A stretch of DNA of 64,000 nucleotides from Isoetes taiwanensis (Eukaryota > Streptophyta > Lycopodiopsida > Isoetales > Isoetaceae), in NCBI GenBank assembly GCA_021234155.1, contig JAJEKV010000396.1:173242-237241 (forward strand), given 5' to 3'. Below the pieces are notes generated by a model. The model was not told the DNA's origin. It searched no databases and saw only the letters and a list, made by a program, of their open reading frames with translations. Positions 59,850 through 64,000 of the stretch are shown here, piece after piece; the first letter of the stretch is position 1, and every line of letters begins with the position of its first letter. The position numbers were made by a program, and so were the translations under genes.

Positions 59850-60725
59850 GTCAAGGCGCTCTCTCTCGAAAACATAAATTTGAGTATCAAATGCTTTGTT
59901 GGGGATGATACTTACGGTCTTTTGTCGATGCTATAGCTTTTGAGTTATCACTAATAGTGTGGCTGCCTTTATTGGCCTCCCAAGTCTTGAAAGAGATTGA
60001 GGCATCCATGTAAAATTTCTTTGAAATCCGGTGCACATGGCTTTTTCAATTAAGCACATTGGTGTTGAGGCGGCCCAGGTGGTTTGCTTTTTCGATGACC
60101 CACATTATTGGATACTCCAAAAATGAAAACCTTTATGAGTAGACTGGGCACTCTCTCATAATCATGAATGCAAAGTACATGCGTATAAAAAGACGATGCT
60201 CGGGAATTGATTTGAAAATAAGAAATCCCTGTAACGGTGTACCTTTTAAGTATGCTAGAATCCTCTTGGCTGCCATCAATAGAGTCCTCTTAGGATGTTG
60301 CATGTATTTGCTAACCTACCGCCTTTCTAAAATACAATACTCAGAGGCCTTGTAATAGTGGAGTAAATGAAGAGAACCAACCAATTGGCGAAATAAAATT
60401 GGTGTGTCCGCGGTTCTCCATCAAGATCTAATGTAAATTCGATGCACGGTTCATATGGAAAGGCGGGGAAGCCCGGCTTATGATCTTCCATATGAAATCT
60501 GTTCAAGACTTCCTTTAATGTGTTGATTTGGTAGGCATGATGATGTATCTTTTTGCCATATGGAACTCCTAAGCTGATTAGTGCAAAAGTCCTAAGTGCG
60601 TGATTTCAAGCGACTTGTTGGGTTGCACTTTTCAAATCGAAATAAGGTGGCTGCATCCTGTTATGATGGAATCATCCACATGCCGAACAAAAGGCATATC
60701 TTGTCATGAACTTGCTTATAATAAA
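59850..60725 (-). pseudogene. Ty1/copia pol fragment: RT C-terminal part and RNase H
   Basis: Minus strand. At about 60640-60715 a Val-Asp-Asp-Ser-Ile-Ile motif fits the Tyr-Val-Asp-Asp region. At 60425-60540 follow Leu-Lys-Glu-Val-Leu-Asn-Arg-Phe-His-Met-Glu-Asp and a Lys-Pro stretch. At 60225-60330 Met-Gln-His-Pro-Lys-Arg ... Ala-Lys-Arg-Ile-Leu-Ala-Tyr-Leu-Lys-Gly-Thr is a copia signature. RNase H remains (Asp-Asn-Ser-Lys-Ala-Ile-Ala) are at about 59930-59960. Several frameshifts and stops. Confidence 0.65.
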
Positions 60726-62825
60726 ACGATTTTCATTAGAAAATTTTGATTTCTCGTTGAGCAGAAATAGGTTGCAATTAGTAAAAAAAGCACTAAAAAG
60801 TTCTCTATCTTGCGACCTCATTTGTTACAAAAGCGGTAAAAAGAAAGATAAATATGGCATTGCGATGGTACTGATCACAAATACCAATATATGTATTTTT
60901 AAGGCACATTTATATTATAAAAATACCAATTTGATCAATTACATGATAGTGTTCACCGCCAAAAGATCGCCAACTACTGCGATATTCTAAACAAAATATA
61001 TGAGTGAAAAATGGGTTACATATTGGGTACCTCATGACAAATATACATGTTTTTTTTTTTTTAATTAAATGGTGACCATTGGTAATAGTTGTCAACAAAA
61101 TACCAAATAAATATATAATTCCTAAAGAAATTTTATTTTTAAGCTGGCTCGGTTACATGCTCATTTGCGATTAAAATAATATACGCCTTGATTATCTTGT
61201 TTGTGCTCATGGAGCATCGTGGCGATTTGTTTTAACGATGTCGACCACTGTTTAGTCTTGTTTATGCTTTCCGGAGATGTATTTCTTGCGTTTGTTTAAG
61301 CACTTACATGCGCACTCGTTTCACAACGCACTCATTTATTTAACGGGGAAACAAGCAACGTTGGCGATTTGGTGGACCAAAGAAGACGGAAATACCACCA
61401 ATAATGAAACAAGCATAATTCCGTACATTTTGAGAGAAAACAAAAAGGAAGGATTGAAGGGGTTTGTGTGAGTTGAATCACTTGAGCCTCTTAGCACAAT
61501 GTGAGCATAGCGGATGTTCAATATCCTTTTTGGCCTTGGGAAAGAAGATATAGCTTTGCAGTGCAGGAGCATGCTTGAGAATGGCACTGCCATATTCTTA
61601 GTTAAGGAGCATGCTTTGGCCTGATCAGGGGAAAGTTCAAGGATAAGAGCATTAGAAAAGGCATAGCGCAGCGTGCAAGATAAATATGAAAGATTAGTCT
61701 TTGACATGAAGATCAATACTCCAAAGTAGAAGGCAGAGGGTATATCTTTGGAAAAATGTAGAATGCGGCCGCTCTGAGCCAAATCCGTTATGCTCATCAC
61801 GTGGCGGGCTATTTGTGAACATTCTTCCATAGATGTCAGTTATACAGAAGGTGGAGAGGATTATGATCTTGCTTCAAGCTGAAGAGAGGAAGGGCAGATC
61901 TGCGATACACGAGGCTCCTTGTTTCTGGCGGGGATCATGTCCGAGATGCCACGGTAGGCGGTGGTGAAAGGCTGCGGAATGCTACGATCTTGACTACTTG
62001 ATATTCAGGCGGATCTTGGGGGATAGAAAAGTGCAAGCAGAGAGAATGGATTTCGGTGAAAGCGGACCGGAGAAGACCTAGAGTTGAGAAAACTAGAATG
62101 CATAGAAAGCAGTGAGATGCGCCAGAAAATAGCGAGAATGCGCGCCGAAGCATAGAAGAATGCAAACGGGAAATGCATAGAAGAAGCAAAGCAGTGAGAT
62201 GGGTTGAGGAAAGCGGAATGCATGTCCCGAAGGAGGAAGAAGGAGCGTGCGCCGGAAGGCCTACGGACTTGGCTGGCGGCGGCGCGCAGGCTATGGCGAG
62301 GCGACCTGGCTATGGCGGCGACCGTTCGCTCTCACAGGAATGCAAGAACTAATGGGCAGTCGAGAGGGTGGAGCAAGAAGCGTGTGGGAATCGCTGCGGC
62401 AAAAAGGATGCTATGACTTGAGCGCGGAAAACCTCTCGTATAGGCGGGGCACCTGCCAGTATGGCGGGCGACCTGAAGCTATAAGCTGACTTACGATCAA
62501 ACTCACGAGATGCAAGAACGGGCGAGTAGAATTGCGGAACAAGAGCGTATTGCGAGGAATCGCTCCCGCGGCAGCAAAACGGGATACTCGGCGGCCCGGC
62601 TGCCAAGCGGCGACCTGGCGGCGACCTCGGCTATATGGCGGCGACACCGGCTATGAGCACTGAAGCAGGCTGACGTCCTTCAGCAGAAAGACCGGTGTTT
62701 GGCCATGGATTCTTAAATTTTAGTGTCAGCCCACATGGGGGGCAAGTTTGATTAAACCTCAACCACTTTTTGCTTGTGGTGGGCACGGGTGAGGCTTCTT
62801 CAAATTCCTCAAATCTAATATTTTA
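60726..62825. other. Insertion splitting the copia pol, with GC-rich minisatellite
   Basis: About 2.1 kb between two parts of the copia RT. The first part is AT-rich, with a run of T at 61050-61062. The part from about 61900 to 62660 is purine- and GC-rich, with repeated ctatggcg and ggcgacctgg words (62290-62320, 62459-62472, 62607-62655). I see no transposase or coding domain. The nature of the insert is unresolved. Confidence 0.4.
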
Positions 62826-63870
62826 TCTAAATAGCTGTCTCGTGCTTAATAGAGACTAGGATGCCCTAGATCTTTTTGAAGCCTAATTTCAGTAAAAATC
62901 CATTGATTTTCTTATGCGGTATGTGGTGCTTGGCATGCAGCTACATATACAAACTCTTAGGTTTACCAAACAAATCATTTGTCCTGAACGAGAAACAAGC
63001 CATGGTACGCTCCATAATGGTTTCTGCTGGTCACCATTGGGAAAACACTTTTAAATCTGATAAATGGGCCCATCCTCACGCTGGCGACTAATGGAAATAG
63101 CATTTTGATTGACATTCTGCAAGGAGCAAAATTTATCGATATATTTTGGAATTCTTGGGCATATCGCCAGCACAAGTCGGCTGCCGCTTTGGCTATGTTT
63201 TCCATGTGAGGTGCATATTTAGTCCTAAGACATTTTATTCCCAATGACGCATGTTCATATACTTGTTTTAGGAACAAGTACCCGCGATACGCATTTGTGA
63301 GCATGTATTAGTCTTTCGTAACTTTTTGCCTGGCAGACTTCTTTCTGAGTATAGATCTGTAGTATCCATAATTTGAGTCATGAGCATAGTTTTGTGGGCT
63401 GTGATTTAGAAACATGTGTATTTTGGTACTGCAGGCCTTCTTTGATCTTACAGTACAGGGAACAGAAGCGGTATACAAATGTAGTGTTAGCATCCTTCAT
63501 ATGTAATTCCCGAGGTTCATGAAGGTCATATGTCTCTACATAATCAGCAAGCATCTGTGAGGCATTCTCCACATTACCGAGTGATCGAGGTGGCCCCTTT
63601 TTAATTACCTTCTCCTCAATTTGAAAGCAGAATGCATGTCAGAACAATGTTTCTTCGCGAGCACTTGGCGTGGTTGATCTTTGGATAAATGTTCTGTATT
63701 TGAAAGAGATGTTTGACATTTTGATTGAAGAAGCTGACTCCCTCAATTGGTTCCTCATCATAATAGAGCACTTTGACAAAGTCGCGCTAGAAATGAAGGG
63801 TACTTGCTTTGTTTTTGGATTATACAACTTCCATCCTTTTTGACTTATGGACACCATGAAATACATTTAA
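62826..63870 (-). pseudogene. Ty1/copia pol fragment: integrase end and RT N-terminal part
   Basis: Minus strand. At 63770-63866 the Gly-Trp-Lys-Leu-Tyr-Asn-Pro-Lys-Thr-Lys motif and the following Phe-Ile-Ser are the end of copia integrase. At about 62870-62975 Lys-Ser-Leu-Tyr and Lys-Lys-Ile-Asn-Gly-Phe-Leu-Leu-Lys-Leu-Gly-Phe-Lys-Lys match the middle of copia RT. Sequence between (62980-63600) contains open pieces I do not recognise. It continues the fragment at 59850-60725 across the insertion. Orientation and order fit a single element whose 5' part lies beyond or near the window end. Confidence 0.6.
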
Positions 63871-64000
63871 AGCCCTATTTACACTAACACTTAGCTTTTT
63901 TAGGCTTTCTTGTGGATGGCTGACACCCTTAGTGCCGAAGCAAATTATCCATTTGGTTTCCCTCCCTGTAGAGTTCATAAGGGGTTGAGGGTTGGCTAGT

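Noticed and set aside
61336-61830. Minus-strand ORF of 164 codons as a host gene
   Set aside because: No motif recognised, hydrophobic and Ser-rich throughout, lies in the insert within copia; not enough support for a gene call.

Overview
The window looks like nuclear DNA from a land plant with a large, transposon-rich genome; I cannot name the species. The signs are Ty3/gypsy elements resembling the plant Tat/Athila type (Asp-Gly-Gly-Ser protease), a plant-style universal stress protein with a GT-AG intron, LINE, Ty1/copia and hAT remnants, and copy differences clustered at CAG/CTG, the plant CHG methylation context. I see no intact host gene.

About 53 kb (611-53939) is one locus amplified in tandem. 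A Ty3/gypsy element on the minus strand had inserted into an intron of an alanyl-tRNA synthetase (AlaRS)-like gene, leaving the 5-bp target duplication TCTCT at 1858-1862 and 53940-53944. A segment of about 10.5 kb (host flank with one AlaRS exon, LTR, accessory ORF, pol, 3' part of gag) is now present four times, starting at 611, 11128, 21768 and 40892. The three internal junctions carry the same 15-bp filler. Only the last unit runs on into the gag 5' region and the true 5' LTR (53343-53939). Within a unit, low to high coordinate: host flank, LTR, polypurine tract, accessory ORF with a long coiled coil, spacer with TATA-like box, integrase, RNase H, RT, protease, gag.

The units differ. Unit 1 has a (TA)n expansion at its LTR edge and has lost about 0.35 kb at the accessory ORF start. 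Units 1-3 share an integrase deletion that removes the second catalytic Asp; unit 4 keeps it. Units 3 and 4 share a 0.77-kb hAT-type MITE. Unit 3 also contains a 7.7-kb hAT-like element (27231-34925, 8-bp target duplication) carrying two exons of a universal stress protein gene and a nested LINE. Many other differences are small changes at CAG/CTG and are best read as possible long-read base-calling errors, so many frameshifts may not be real.

Flanks: a LINE ORF fragment at 2-450, a 5'-truncated LINE with poly(A) at 54290-56317, a stretch with no recognised gene to about 59.8 kb, and a broken Ty1/copia pol (minus strand) at 59.85-60.72 and 62.83-63.87 kb, split by about 2.1 kb that includes a GC-rich minisatellite.
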